This document shows positions 1 to 12,283 of a DNA stretch of 22,751 bases, in pieces; positions within the stretch are counted from its first letter, which is position 1; the number at the start of each line of letters is the position of its first letter. Location: positions 39,443 to 62,193 of the forward strand of contig NW_014578050.1 of the NCBI RefSeq assembly GCF_000485595.1, in the 5' to 3' direction. The notes under the pieces are model-generated. The model saw only the letters and a list, made by a program, of their open reading frames with translations, did no database searches and was not told the origin of the DNA. Made by a program: the position numbers and the translations under genes. This DNA is from Priapulus caudatus. Lineage: Eukaryota > Priapulida > Priapulimorpha > Priapulimorphida > Priapulidae.

Positions 1-360
1 GACGTATTGTCTAGACCTGAGTAAGACGCATTGTCTTGTTTGCTTGATACAACGTATACACATCACATTTATGATCAACATCGGCCACGCTTACGCTTGC
101 ACTTGCAAATAAAAATGCTATGCCTGCTGTATAACGCTAGTGTGGCATATAGTAAGGGACTAAGGGTGCCTGAGCCCGCTCAGATCGCGCGCACTCGCTC
201 AGATGCGCTGCCGTATAAAGTTGATAACTGAACAACCACCATCCCGATTTTGACGATTTTTTTTTACTATCCTGGCAGGATACCAAACGTTGAAATCTGG
301 TATCCAACACAAGAGTCTACTATCCCACGGATATCGGGATACCGCTAATTTCGACCCCTG
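1..360 (+). repeat. dispersed repeat A, copy 1
   Basis: The ends of this block match 14118-14347 in the same orientation: both open with gacgtattgtctagacc and close with accgctaatttcgacccctg. The shared right half (about 229-360) is nearly identical. About 170 bp (roughly 57-229) is present only in this copy, either an insertion here or a deletion in the other. The right end, read on the other strand, is CAGGGGTCGAAATTA, which resembles the terminus of repeat B and of short hAT-like elements. No coding capacity is seen. It may begin left of the window. The rest up to 561 is A/C-rich sequence leading to the exon 1 acceptor. Confidence 0.75.
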
Positions 361-561
361 ACTTCTGTAGCATTTCGTCCCAATATGAAGAAAACCTCCC
401 CTTTTCCTTTACGTTCTTCTCTCCTAACCCGTATTTACTCACGGCTCGCTGTGCAGCACCCACAAATTTTGAATCAAACTGCAAGAAAAAAGTCCCACCC
501 CAAAAGAAAACTCCAAAAATTGAACGTTCCTAACGATCTCCTCCCTTGTTTTTCGCCGCAG

Positions 562-854
562 CGCCTCTGCCGCCGGCACCAGCAGCCGAGGAGAAAGCAA
601 AGGATGAGGAGGAGAAGGAAGCGCTCTCGAGTGCAGGCTCCTCCGCGAGCAACACGGGCAGCGAGGAGGGAGGAGGAGGAGGGGGAGGTGATGGCGGAGG
701 CGGAGGCGGCGGCTCGGAGGAGGGAGACGGCGGCGGCGGGTCGAGCCGAGAGGGCACGCCGGGGCCGCTGCCGGAGTACCAGTACAGCCGCAGCGACCTG
801 CTGAAGATGCGCAGCCTCGGCGTCTCCAAGAAACGACCCGTCTTCCTCTCCAAG
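562..854 (+). CDS. EIF4ENIF1: 4E-T exon 1 of those visible: eIF4E-binding motif
   Basis: The acceptor is a pyrimidine stretch ending in gccgcag (AG at 560-561) and the donor is AAG|gtcagt at 855. The exon enters needing one base from an upstream exon and leaves in phase 0. It encodes an acidic and Ala-rich start, a Gly/Ser/Glu-rich linker, and then YSRSDLL at 783-803, a canonical YX4L-Phi eIF4E-binding motif, followed by KKRPVFLSK as in other 4E-T proteins. A stop at 531 and the absence of an in-frame ATG show that the initiator lies in an earlier exon. The G-rich linker is longer than in the human protein, where the motif lies near residue 30. Confidence 0.88.
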
Positions 855-3800
855 GTCAGTGTCTGGGGGTGAAGGTCAGCGAGTGTCTGAGGGGTGAAAA
901 GGTTGGTGGGTGATCTCTTTGAGGTCAGTGTCCGGGGATGAAGGTCGGTGGGTGAAGGTTGGGGAAAATTGAGTGAAGGTTAAGGGGATCCTCTCTGAGT
1001 TCAGTGTTTGGGGGTGAAGGTTGGGGGGATCCTCTCCGAAGTCAGTGTCTGGGGGGGAAGTTTGGGGGGATCCTCTCTGAAGTCAGTGTCTGGGGGTGAA
1101 GTTTGGGGTGATCCTCTCTGAGGTCAGTGACAGGGGGTGAAGGTTGGGGGGATCCTCTCTGAGGTCAGTGTCTGGGGGTGAAGGTTGGGGTGATCCTCTC
1201 TGAGGTCAGTGTCGTTGGCGGGTAACGTCTTCGAGGCCGGGAACCGGGATCGAGGTCGAGTGCCATCAACAAGAACGACGATGAATTGTACAGGTGTAAG
1301 TGATCTTGAGCGAGGTTGCATGCAGTAGTGCACGTGCATACGTGCATGCGCGCATGTGTGCGTGTACGTGCGTGCATGCGGGCGCGTATGTGTCTGTATA
1401 ACCGTGTGTGTACGCACGCTTGACGGATGCTTGACTCGGCCGCGTCGTCCTTTCTTCGGCAGGCCTTCGACTCTGCCAGCGGACTGTGGGACCCGGACCG
1501 CTGGTGCACCGGCAAGACCCGCGTCGACTCTCCCTTCGACAAGGAGGGCCGGCCGAAGCGAGAGCAGCTGCCCGACCTCGACCGCGAACTTGGTCTGAAG
1601 AGGAAGACTTCAGGTATGGCAGTTGGCGCTAACGTTCCTGTCAGGGGAAAAATTTAAATTAATTTTTCGGGGTCTACTTTTCAAGCTCGCGTGCATGAAA
1701 ATAGCACTCTAAAATTTGGTTTGCATTGAACTCTAGATGCAAATTTACGGGGGCTCTTTTTGGCATTTCCGGGGCTCTTTTTGGCATTTCGGGGGCTAAA
1801 TCGCCCCGAGCCCCCCGTGTATTTTTTTCACTGGTTCCTGTGGCGCGAGCGGGGAGGAGGGAGGAGGGGGAGGGGGGTTCATGGCTGCACTGATGCCAAG
1901 CGACGTGCTTGCCACTGTTGCCTCCTTGCTTGCTGTGATTAGCTCCTTACTTGCTGTGGTTGCCTAGCTTACTTTCCATGGTAGCTCTCCTTACTTGGTG
2001 CAGTTGCCCTTCTTACTTGCTGTGCAGGGTTTCTTATACATAAGAGGCACAGTGGCGCACCGCTGTTGTCAAATTTAACATCGCCGTTGTGGAAATGTTT
2101 CTGTATTTACTGATAAGTATATTCTGTATCTAAATATACCTGTAAGTATATCAATACATCCTGTATTTGAATCCATCATGCGCGTTTTTTCCCAAACTGG
2201 CCATTACCTCCTTTGTCAAATTTTCTCTCAGAAGAAACCTTGTGTGGTTGCCTTCCTTGCTTGCTGGAGTTGTTTTCCTTACTTGCTGTAGTTTCTCTCC
2301 TTACTCTCCTTGCCAGTTCCTTTCCCTCCCTCCCTCCTCCCCTCTTTTCTTTTTTCCCTCTTATCCTTTTCCCCTTTCTCCCTCCCCTCTCTCCCTTCTC
2401 CCTGCTCTCCCTTCTCCCCTCTCTTCCTCCTCCCTTCTCTCCTTCCTCCCCTCTCTCCCTCCTCTCTCTCCCTCTCATCTCGTTCGCCGCGTGTTGCAGA
2501 TCCGAAGGAGCGTCTGCGTGATGAGGAGCGAGACGACATCGTGCTGAGTCCGCAGCGTCGCAGCTTTGGCACGGGCTGCCACGTCGAGCCCGGCATCTCG
2601 CGCTCGCTCGGCCGCCGCCCGACCACGCCCTCCGAGTCGACGCGCGCTGGCGACGACAGGTGAGCATCTCTCAGCGCGGCGCTCACGAAGCGCTCGTTGT
2701 CGGAAACACTATTGGTCTTAACGTTAGTGTTAACGTTAATGCATTTTTATTGTAGACCGTTGATGGGATTGTGGTGAAGTTATGACTGACGTTATGTTTC
2801 TGAAAGTAAATGAGGAAAGTTAAACGTGTCGAATTTAAAAGTCATGCGTATCGTAAATTTATCAACTATTTATCAACTGTGACAGACTGTCAACTCAGAA
2901 CAATAATATTTAACACGTGTGACTGTCGTGCGTACATGCACACGACTCCGCCCGGCAGTCGTTCCCTGTGGGACCCCTAGAGTGAGACATGTCGTCACTC
3001 GAAAAGTTTTTACGTCGACTTCGCTACTCAAACGCACCCGTCCTCGTTGATTTTTACGTCGACTTCGTTACTCAAACGCACCTGTCCTCGTTGCTTTTTG
3101 CGTCGACTTTGTTACTCAACCTCCCCCGCGCGTTGTCGTTGCAGCTACAGGGACCGGGACCTGCGTGAGAAGGAGCCCGGGGGTCAGCGGCGCGTCGGCA
3201 GCGGCCGCATCGTCAGCCGCGACCCGCGCGACCTTCGCGACCGCGACGCACGCGACCGCGACGCACGCGACCTCCGCGACCGCGACGCGCGCGACCTCCG
3301 CGACGCCCCCTACGAGCGCCGCGGCGGCGGCGGCGGCGGCGGGCGCTACGACCGCGACGACGGCCGCGACTGGAGGCAGGACCGCGAGCGCGACGCCGCG
3401 CCGCGCGGCTTCAAGCGTGACTACGCGGCGTCGGAGCGACGCGGAGGAGGGGAGCACCGGTCGGGGCGCGGGCAGCGGCACGCGAAGGAGGAGGAGGAGC
3501 CGGAGTGGTTCTCGGCGGGTCCGGCGTCGCAGCACGAGACGATCGAGCTGCACGGCCTCGACGAGCACGAGAAGAAGAGGAAGGGGAAGCCCGCGGCGGC
3601 GAGGAGGGAGGAGCCGGAGAGGGAGGAGGCACGCAACGCGGAGGAGGCGACGGGGAAGAAGCAGAAGGAGAGTCGGGCAGAGAAGGCTGGGAAGGAGGCA
3701 CCGAGCAAAGGTTTGCACTACTCCAGGGTGCAAAATTAACGGGAGTCCGCAGTCAAATACTCCTTGATTTACTGATTTGACATATGCAGGAGTTCGTGTG

Positions 3801-5798
3801 ACTCCCTGAAAATAGTAACTAAATAGTTCGTTCTGGAGCACGGCCTTGTGGAATTACCGTATTTTTACTTCAGACTGCGGACTCCCTCATTTTGCCGCGG
3901 ACTCCCTCTTTTTGAGGGCAGGGAGTCCGTTGGACTCCCAGGTTCAAAAGTTAATTTCTACCCCTGCTACTGTCATTGTCGTGCCTGTTCCACACTGCCT
4001 GTATACAGAGTAGACTAACAATTAATAGTAGTACTAGAAATAATCATGATGATGATAATATTATTAATAGTAAGAATAATAATACTATAGAATAGGTCTG
4101 CCGTTTTAGTATCTTCCTCGCCATCTATTCTGTAGACTCGAATGCGTCAGTGGAAAAGAAGCAAGAGGGAAAGACGGAGCCGGTGGAGAGGCCTCCCCCT
4201 GCAGCGTCGCGCGACGGCAGTCAGGCGGAGAAGGCGCCGACGCAGCAAGGCGACAACTTTGACTTCAATCAGTTCTTCAACATTGACGGGCTGCCAGGAT
4301 TCACGTCTGTGAGTGTATGCCCGCCATCTCACACGGTCTTCTGATCCCTTTCTCCCTCTACGAACAGCAGCACGTTCACACTTGTGACCTGCGATCGTCC
4401 TAAAGTTAACGGGAAAGAACACGTCGATAGCATAACAAATTTGTGACGTTTCAAGTTGTGAACGTAACGGAAGACGCTCGAGATGAAAAGAGTTGCAGAC
4501 GATTGAGTGCTTGTTATCTGACACAGTTTGTGTCTTCACCATCATCATCATCTTGTTCTCCACGTCTTTATATTCTTCACCTTCCTCATCATCATCTTCT
4601 TTATATTCTTTATCATCCTCTTCGTCTTCTTAATCATCTTCTTCATCTTCTCGCAGAACCTGACGAACCTGGAAGCTGAGGACACGAGCGCGCGCGGCGG
4701 TCAGTCGGTCAGCCGCTTCAGCCACTGGTTCCACCGGCAGGACAGCCACGGTGGGAGTGGGGGCGGTGGTGCGAGCAGCCACAGTGGCAGCCGGCGATCA
4801 TCAATGCATGAGGAGCTGTTACTCTACGACATGCTGAACGGTGAGTGAACGCCGCTGCCACCACGATGCATTCCTCTTCTGCTATGTTTTTCCGTGCTTT
4901 CTTCTCGCCCTCCTCCTCCTCCCCCTCTTTCATCTATTATATTTTTTCCTCTTCTGTCGTCTCTTATTTTCCTCGTCCATCTATTTATATGCTTTATTCT
5001 GCTTCCTCAACCTTTCTTCCTTGGATCCTTTCTTATTTCGCCCCTCTCTCCTACATGCAAGCAAATTGATTTTACCAACGTACTTATAGAATGTGTTACT
5101 GTACTCGTGTTACCATTACAAATGCGCATTAGTCATTTCCATGCATAATGGAATGGTTGTCCTAGGGTTGCGCGTATACATGGCATACGCAGTTATTGTG
5201 CCTGCATCGCACTAGCGAGCATTGAAATGGTAATCAACGTTTGCTAGTATGTCAGTATGTATAGTATAGTTACATAAATTCTATGTAGCTTTACAATTAA
5301 CCCATCATTTTGGTGTGATTGAGAGGCCACTCTAGCCAAACCATTGTCGATGATTTTCGGCAACAAACTGCTTTTAACTTGACATTTTGGCGTGTGTGTG
5401 TGAAAATCACGCACAACTGGTGTAAATTGACCAGTCTAGTAACAACATCCAGGGGGAAAGGTTCGTCTTGCTTAGATAGACGGCTCGCGGTTGCAAAATT
5501 GAAGGTCGCGTGGAGGCGATCCTGTCGGTCGACGTTTCAATCCGCGTCTTGTCTCGCAGACCTCGACGGCAACAAGAGCCCCGTCATCGCGTCGCCGACG
5601 CCGGACTTCCCCAACCAGCAGCACGTCTTCAACATCCCATACGGAGCTCCCCATCAGCAGCATCAACAGCAGCAGCAGCAGCAGAAGCAACATCAACAGC
5701 ATCAACAGCAGCAGCAGCAGCAGCATGGACAGGCAGGGGTCGCGATGGGATCGGCGTCGCTGCATGGTGGTCTTGCACCGCTGCTTGCTTCACAGCAT

Positions 5799-5839
<41 letters not shown>

Positions 5840-5840
5840 T

Positions 5841-5874
<34 letters not shown>

Positions 5875-8800
5875 GTGTGAACATCCTCTCGCTGCTGCAG
5901 GGCGCTGGCGCGCACATCAACGAGAATCTCGCAACGAACAACAGCTTCCTGAAGGAGCAGAGTAAGCATCTCTGTCGTCGTCGTGGCAACCGCGCCGCGC
6001 CGGCGCCCTCCGGTGTGTGCGCCGTCGCGTCACGGACGCCCGACTTCGCTCGCAGTATCGAAAACCACAGCGTGTTGCACTTGCTTTTGGCATTCTCTTG
6101 GAACCGTGCATTTACTTACTTACTTTGTATGCATGTTATGTCTATGATATGCACATAATGTATGTGTTTATCTTACATACATGCGTGCGAAGTGTTGACT
6201 TGTCTTTAAATTTTGAACGGGAAACTTCGGTAATGACGACTGATTAATGCAGTGCAGTCCCTGTTACGGAATGGGTGACGTCTCCATCGAATGCGGAGCG
6301 ACTGTAGCTCGCTGTGCTAGATGTCAACGCGATTCACTTGGTCTTTTTGAACGAATAATTGTGTCACGTATTTTACTGTTTTGAACGTCGACGTCTCAGC
6401 GTTTGTTCGCGTCAATCGTTAGCGCTTCTCGCGTCGCACCGCATGTCTCACCGTGTCTCGAGTCTCACCGTGTCGCGAGTCTCACCGTGTCTCGAGTCTC
6501 ACCGTGTCTCGAGTCTCACCGTGTCTCGAGTCTCACCGTGTCGCGAGTCTCACCGTGTCTCGAGTCTCACCGTGTCTCGAGTCTCACCGTGTCTCGAGTC
6601 TCGCCGCGTGTCTCGCCCGCCTCGTGTCTCACCGTGTCTCGATTCTCACGCGAGCGGCGTCTCACGCAGCCTCGTGTCTCACGCGGTGGTGCTGGCGAGT
6701 CTCACCCGCCTCGGTGTCTCACCCCGGCCTCGTGTCTCACCGCGCGTCTCACCCGCCTCGTGTCTCACCCGTTTCATGTCTCACCGCGCGTCTCACCAGC
6801 CTCGTGTCTCACCGTGTCTCGAGTCTCACCTGCCTCGTGTCTCACCCGCCTCGGAGTGTCTCACGCCGCGCGTCTCAACCCGCCTCGTGTCTCCCGCGTG
6901 TCGTCGTATCTCAGCCTGCGCGGTCTCACCGCCGCGTGTCTCACCGCCGTTTCAGTGTGCTCCCCCGCGCGTCGCTCGACGCAGGCACTCCGTGTCTTCA
7001 ACCCGTGTCTCGGAGTTCAGCCGCGGCCGCGTCTCACCAGCCTTCGTGTCTCACCGTGGTCTCGAGGTCGCTACCTTGCCTCGGTGTCCTACCCGCGGCT
7101 GCGTGTCTCACCGCCAGCGGTCTAACGACGGCCGTGGCCTCGGGGTCTCACGCGCGCGTGCCAACCGTGTGCGGTCGCCAGTCCACACGGCGGCGCGTGC
7201 TCACCGACCGCCTCTGCGTCTCAGAAGCCGCATGGTGCTGGGCGCCAGTCATGTCTCACCGCGCAGTCTTCCACTGTCTCGTTGCAGTGATGGCGGCAAG
7301 GCTAAGAGCTGCGGAGCCCTCGGGGAAAGGCCAGCATGCAGGGCATGGTCGATGGGCGGCGGCGGCCCGTCAGGGTTGCGCCACCCGCAGCGAGTGAGCC
7401 AGCACTACCGACCCGCGGCAGCGCGGCGGGGGGCGGATGGCGGGCCGGCAGCAGCAGGAGATGGATCGTCTTCAGCAGGCTGCTGAGACGGTGAAGGCAT
7501 ACACGGAACAGCTGGAAACGACGCTCGTCAAGCCCGGCCAGGTGAGTCATCCTCGGCGCAGGGTGAATCCGCCGGTGGTCCACGGTACGTTCCAGCGCAG
7601 AAAATGTTCGAATTTATTGTTTTGGGCGTGCTCAGGCTTGGTTTAAGCTTCGCATGCATTGGACGAAATAGCGAACTCTACCCGAAATTTTGTTTGCGAT
7701 TGCGAGCTTCGCATGCATTTACGGGGGCCGCTTTTGGCAATTTGTCGGGCGGGCGTAAAATCGCCCTGAGCCCCGCGTGTATTTCTTTCACTGGTACGGT
7801 CCACTCGAGTGGCGGAGGTGGGGAGGGTCTAGTATCAGGAGCAGCGCAGCAGTAGGTCAGTAGTGGAGTTGAGTAGCGAGAGGTTGCCTAGTATGCCCAC
7901 AGTGGTCGCAGGCTCCTTGAAAAGTCGCTTGAAATTGGAGAGTCGCTTGAAGAAGTAGCAGTGAATGCTAGTAAATGTTGATGTTTGGTGCTTGAAAAAG
8001 TCTTGAATTTCATGAGAGAGGATGGAATTCTTTAGACAGAATTCTTGCCTGTACAATAAAAAAGAAATTTTGTACCATCAATAGATGGCGAAACCTCAAT
8101 AAAAATTGCGTTAACATGAGCTTTAGGAAGCAAACGCCTAGTAGACACGATCAGGGACGAGCGGCGGGGTTTTAGAAGGATCGATCACGGAATTAGCAGG
8201 TAAGTCATTAAATCAACGGTCTGTTGTAGAAGTGCCGAGTGTTTAGAAAGGGTTATTAATGTGATCCAGGTACGTTTAAAGGATGACAGTGATAGAATGG
8301 GGTTATTAATTAATCTAGGTATGTTCTTGTTTTCTGTGTATGAATTCCGATAAAATGTCCTTGGAATTTCGGATAAATGTCCTTGAAAAGTCCCTTGAAG
8401 AAAATTTTCAGTCCCGTAATGAACCATGGTATCTTCCCATCAGCAGCATAGTACGAGGCAGCTGCCAGCGTTATCGCGTGCATGCGCGCAGCGTGTGTGG
8501 GGGGAGGGGCTTTGTGATATAGTAGCGGTGGTAGCACTGGGTGTGGGGTTGGGGGGGGGGAAGGTTATGAAGCTACGTTATAAGAAATTGTTCAGTCAGG
8601 CATCAGCAAAGCAGAGTAGTAACAGTACGCAGCAGCAGTAGCAGTAGTGAAACAGCGTACTAGCAGTGGGCAGCAGTAATTCAGTCCTAGTTACGAGTGA
8701 CAGTCAGAGGGCAGCAGTAGTAGTAGTAACAGCGGTACTAGCAGTGGCAGCAGTATCAGTACTAGTACCAGTGACAGTAGCAGCAGCAGTAGTAGTAGTA

Positions 8801-9207
8801 ACAGCGGTACTAGCAGTGGCAGCAGTATCAGTACTAGTACCGAAGTGACAGTAGGCAGCGCGCAGCAGTAGTAGTAGTAACAGCGGTACTAGCAGTGGCA
8901 GCAGTATCAGTACTAGTACCAGTGACAGTAACAGCAGTAGTGGTGGTAGTGATAGTAGTAGTAGCAGCAGCAGTAGTAGTAGTAACAGCGGTACTAGCAG
9001 TGGCAGCAGTATCAGTGACAGTAACAGCAGTAGTGGTGGTAGTGATAGTAGCAGCAGCAGCACCACAGGCTTCACTCACGTTGCGCATTGACTCTAGGGT
9101 GATTTGCAGGCTCACGCCGGTGGAGCCCCGGCAGGGCAGCACCACAGTCCAGGTTCCCGGCCCCTGCACGGCCGCCCGATGCATGAGCAGGACCTACTAA
9201 AGGTATT

Positions 9208-9260
<53 letters not shown>

Positions 9261-9485
9261 CTTCACGTCTCTTATTTTCCTGCTCTCACCAACCACTCTC
9301 CCCCCCCTTCTCTCTCTAACGCACACATAAATTTGCTCACGCTCTAACTGTCGCAGACGCACTCATTTACTCTTCCTTCTTCTTCTATGTGTGTCTCTCC
9401 CTCTCTCTCTCTCTCTCTCTCCCTCTCTCCCTCTCTCTCTCTCTCTCGCTCTTTCGCCCTCTCACTCTCTCTCTCTCTTTCTCTT

Positions 9486-9542
<57 letters not shown>

Positions 9543-12067
9543 CTCCCTCCTCCTGTGTGTGCGCCGTCTTCACCCTCTAGTTGATCACTTGTGATGTTAT
9601 CATTTCCCTCCCCTTCTTCAGGAGCTGCTTCCGCCGACCACGACGACCGCGGCGGCGGCGGCGCAGGCCGCTGCTCAGGCGGCGGGCATGAGCAAGCTCA
9701 ACGTTCCCAACACCCTGCCGCTGATGAATCCCAACCGACCGATGACGCCGCAGGAGCAGCAGCTTGTCAGCTTCCTGCGCGGACAGCAGCAGCAGCAGGT
9801 GACGCCACCGCTCGGCGCGGCGAACATTCGCGCTCGTTCGTGATAGCGTTGTTCTCGTGTCACGTCGCTCCTACGGTGACGGTGGAGCGATGCTAGAATC
9901 GGGAAAGAATTCAGTTGTGGCTTATTTTAATTTTCTGCCCTTCTGGCTCCTCGTTAGAGTGCCAGCTGCAGCTGCGGTGTTGTTGCTTTACTTTTTTGTG
10001 GCTGGCTGCGTGCCATGCTACGATGGTGACTAGCTTATTAGCCTTGTTCTCGTAAAATATCTCCAATGTTTCTCAGCTCGGGGTCGTGATAACAGCCTTC
10101 TCTTCGCCGTTAGTTGTTGATAATCTATTAACGAAATCATGCGCTTGCCATCTAGTCGCGTTCGTGCTGATTGTGACTTGATTATATTCGCACAGATGGC
10201 GCCCTCTGTGGTGATCCAGCGCTCGCCGTCGCCGCAGACGCCCACCAATCAGGGCCTGCCGCTGTCGTTTCAGGGATTGGTCGGCCGCGGGGCGTCGCCG
10301 CACGACTTTCTTCACCTACACCAGCAACACCTGCACCAGCAGCAACAGCAGCAGCAGCAGCAGCAGCGGATCCCATCGCCGCTACCAGGTGAGTTGCCGA
10401 CCTCACGGCGCCCCCACCGTGGCGGAGGCATGAAGTGATGTGCCGCTCATACTTGTTATTTTTTAGGAGCGAGAAAGACGTGCATCCCCCTAGGTGGCGC
10501 TGCTCGATCGATCGCCACATTTTCACTCTTGTGTCGTTGTCGCCGATCGGCTCGGTAGACTGGTGCGTTTTTAATCTTGCTATTTTTCACGTCGCAGGGT
10601 TCATCCAGCAGCCGCCCGCGCTACCTCACGCGCCGTCGCCCGTCTATCCCGGGCAGATGGGTCAGAGCAGTCTGCAGGGTCCGCCGGTCGGTCTTAACGT
10701 GCCACAGTCAACCTCACCGATCCCACGAGTGCCCTCACCCCAGGTAGGCTGTCGCTGTGCCAGTACTGAAGCCTTGATGGTAAAACCCTTATACTGAAGA
10801 CATAACAATAAATCCCCAATATTAAAGCCATTGTATTGAAGTCTTATACTGAAGCTCTCATACTTAAGTCTAATACTGAACCCATAACACTGAAGCTACA
10901 ACAGTTGAATCCCAATAATGAAGCCCTAACACTGAAGCCTTAAGAGTGGAACCCCAGTACTTAAGCCCTAATACTGAAGTGTAACAATGAAGCCCTGACA
11001 CACTGGAACCCCGATACTGAAGTCTACTACTGAAAGCCCTAACGTTGAAGCCCCCGATACTAAAGCCCTAAGGCCAAAACAAAATACATGTGTGGTTACC
11101 ATTACATGCTGGGGAAAAATAGGGTAGGTAGGTAGGGAAAACATTTTATTTTCTTGAAATATTTTATTTACGAGCCATGTCCGAAGGATGTGTGTTGTGC
11201 CTTTTGAAGCAGGAACTGTCCAATTCATTTTTTTTTCCATTTTTTTTTGGACTTTAAAGAAAATTGACTATAAAATGTTTAGGGTCGCTGGGAATAAATA
11301 GGGTCGGTCGGGAAACCGTAACCACACCTATATTTTGTTTTGGCATAACATTGAAGCCCCCTGTCTGGTGTGCGCAGGAGCTGATTGTGCACACGCAGAA
11401 CATCATGCAGAATGCGCTCATCAAGAAGAAGCTTGAGGAACAGAAGGAGAACTACCGCCGCCGCCAGCAGGTGGAGCTGCAGCGCTCTAAGTCGCCCGTC
11501 CAACAGCAGCAGCAGCACGGTGGAGGCGTAGGAGGAGGGCGCCAGCAGCAGACGAGCGTCAACGCGGCGTTCACTCCGACCAGCGTCATGAAGAATATGC
11601 ACAATCACCGCGCCGACGACAAGCCAGTCGGGGCGCCGCCTCCCAATATGCAAGGTAGCGCGCGCGTTCCCGCGACGCCAGCATCGGCGCTAATGTTACG
11701 ATGTTAGGTCGCGTGTAATATGCGTAAGAGCGAATGTGTGCGTTCGCAAACAACATGTTAATGCTGGCATTGGCTCTACAGTTACGCTGTTAGATCGGTA
11801 TAATGTGTGTGATGGCGAATGTGTGCGTTCGCAAACACTGTGTTAATGCTGGCATTGGCTCTGCAGTTACTCCGGCAGCGCAGCGTAGCGTATATAACAG
11901 CGTATACATGAAGTCACATGCGCTCAGTCTACCGTATCGGGCCACAGTTCTGTTACAGTATAGCACAATGTCATATATAATATGATAGCATATTATATAT
12001 GTGCGGTCGCTCTGCAGTCCACTGTTGGCGGCGTGTAATGACTGGTGTGCGTGTCTGTGCGTACATG

Positions 12068-12099
<32 letters not shown>

Positions 12100-12245
12100 T
12101 CTGTGTGTGCGTGCGTGCGTGAATTCCCGTGGTAACGTGTCTGCTCTCGCTCGTGTGTTGCAGACCCACTGTCGCCGCAGCGCGGCAGTCCGATGTCTCC
12201 CCCACGCATCAGCGCCGGCCAGGCCTTGCTCAAGATGTCCGCCGC

Positions 12246-12283
<38 letters not shown>

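Noticed and set aside
385-804. ATG at 385 as a possible start of 4E-T
   Set aside because: It is in a different frame from the exon 562-854 and I see no convincing donor between 385 and 561 to correct the phase.
3116-3841. 241-codon minus-strand frame opposite 4E-T exon 4
   Set aside because: It is a Leu/Val/Ala-rich shadow of the GC-rich Arg-Asp coding exon, which has clear homology on the plus strand.
6359-7486. Long forward frames (up to 375 codons) over the intron 7 array
   Set aside because: They are the product of a stop-free 17-bp tandem repeat; all three frames give the same cycle and there is no family match.
8610-9060. Repetitive Val/Ala or Leu/Thr protein in the AGT/CAG block
   Set aside because: Stop-free triplet repeat within an intron bounded by good 4E-T splice sites; no independent evidence of coding.
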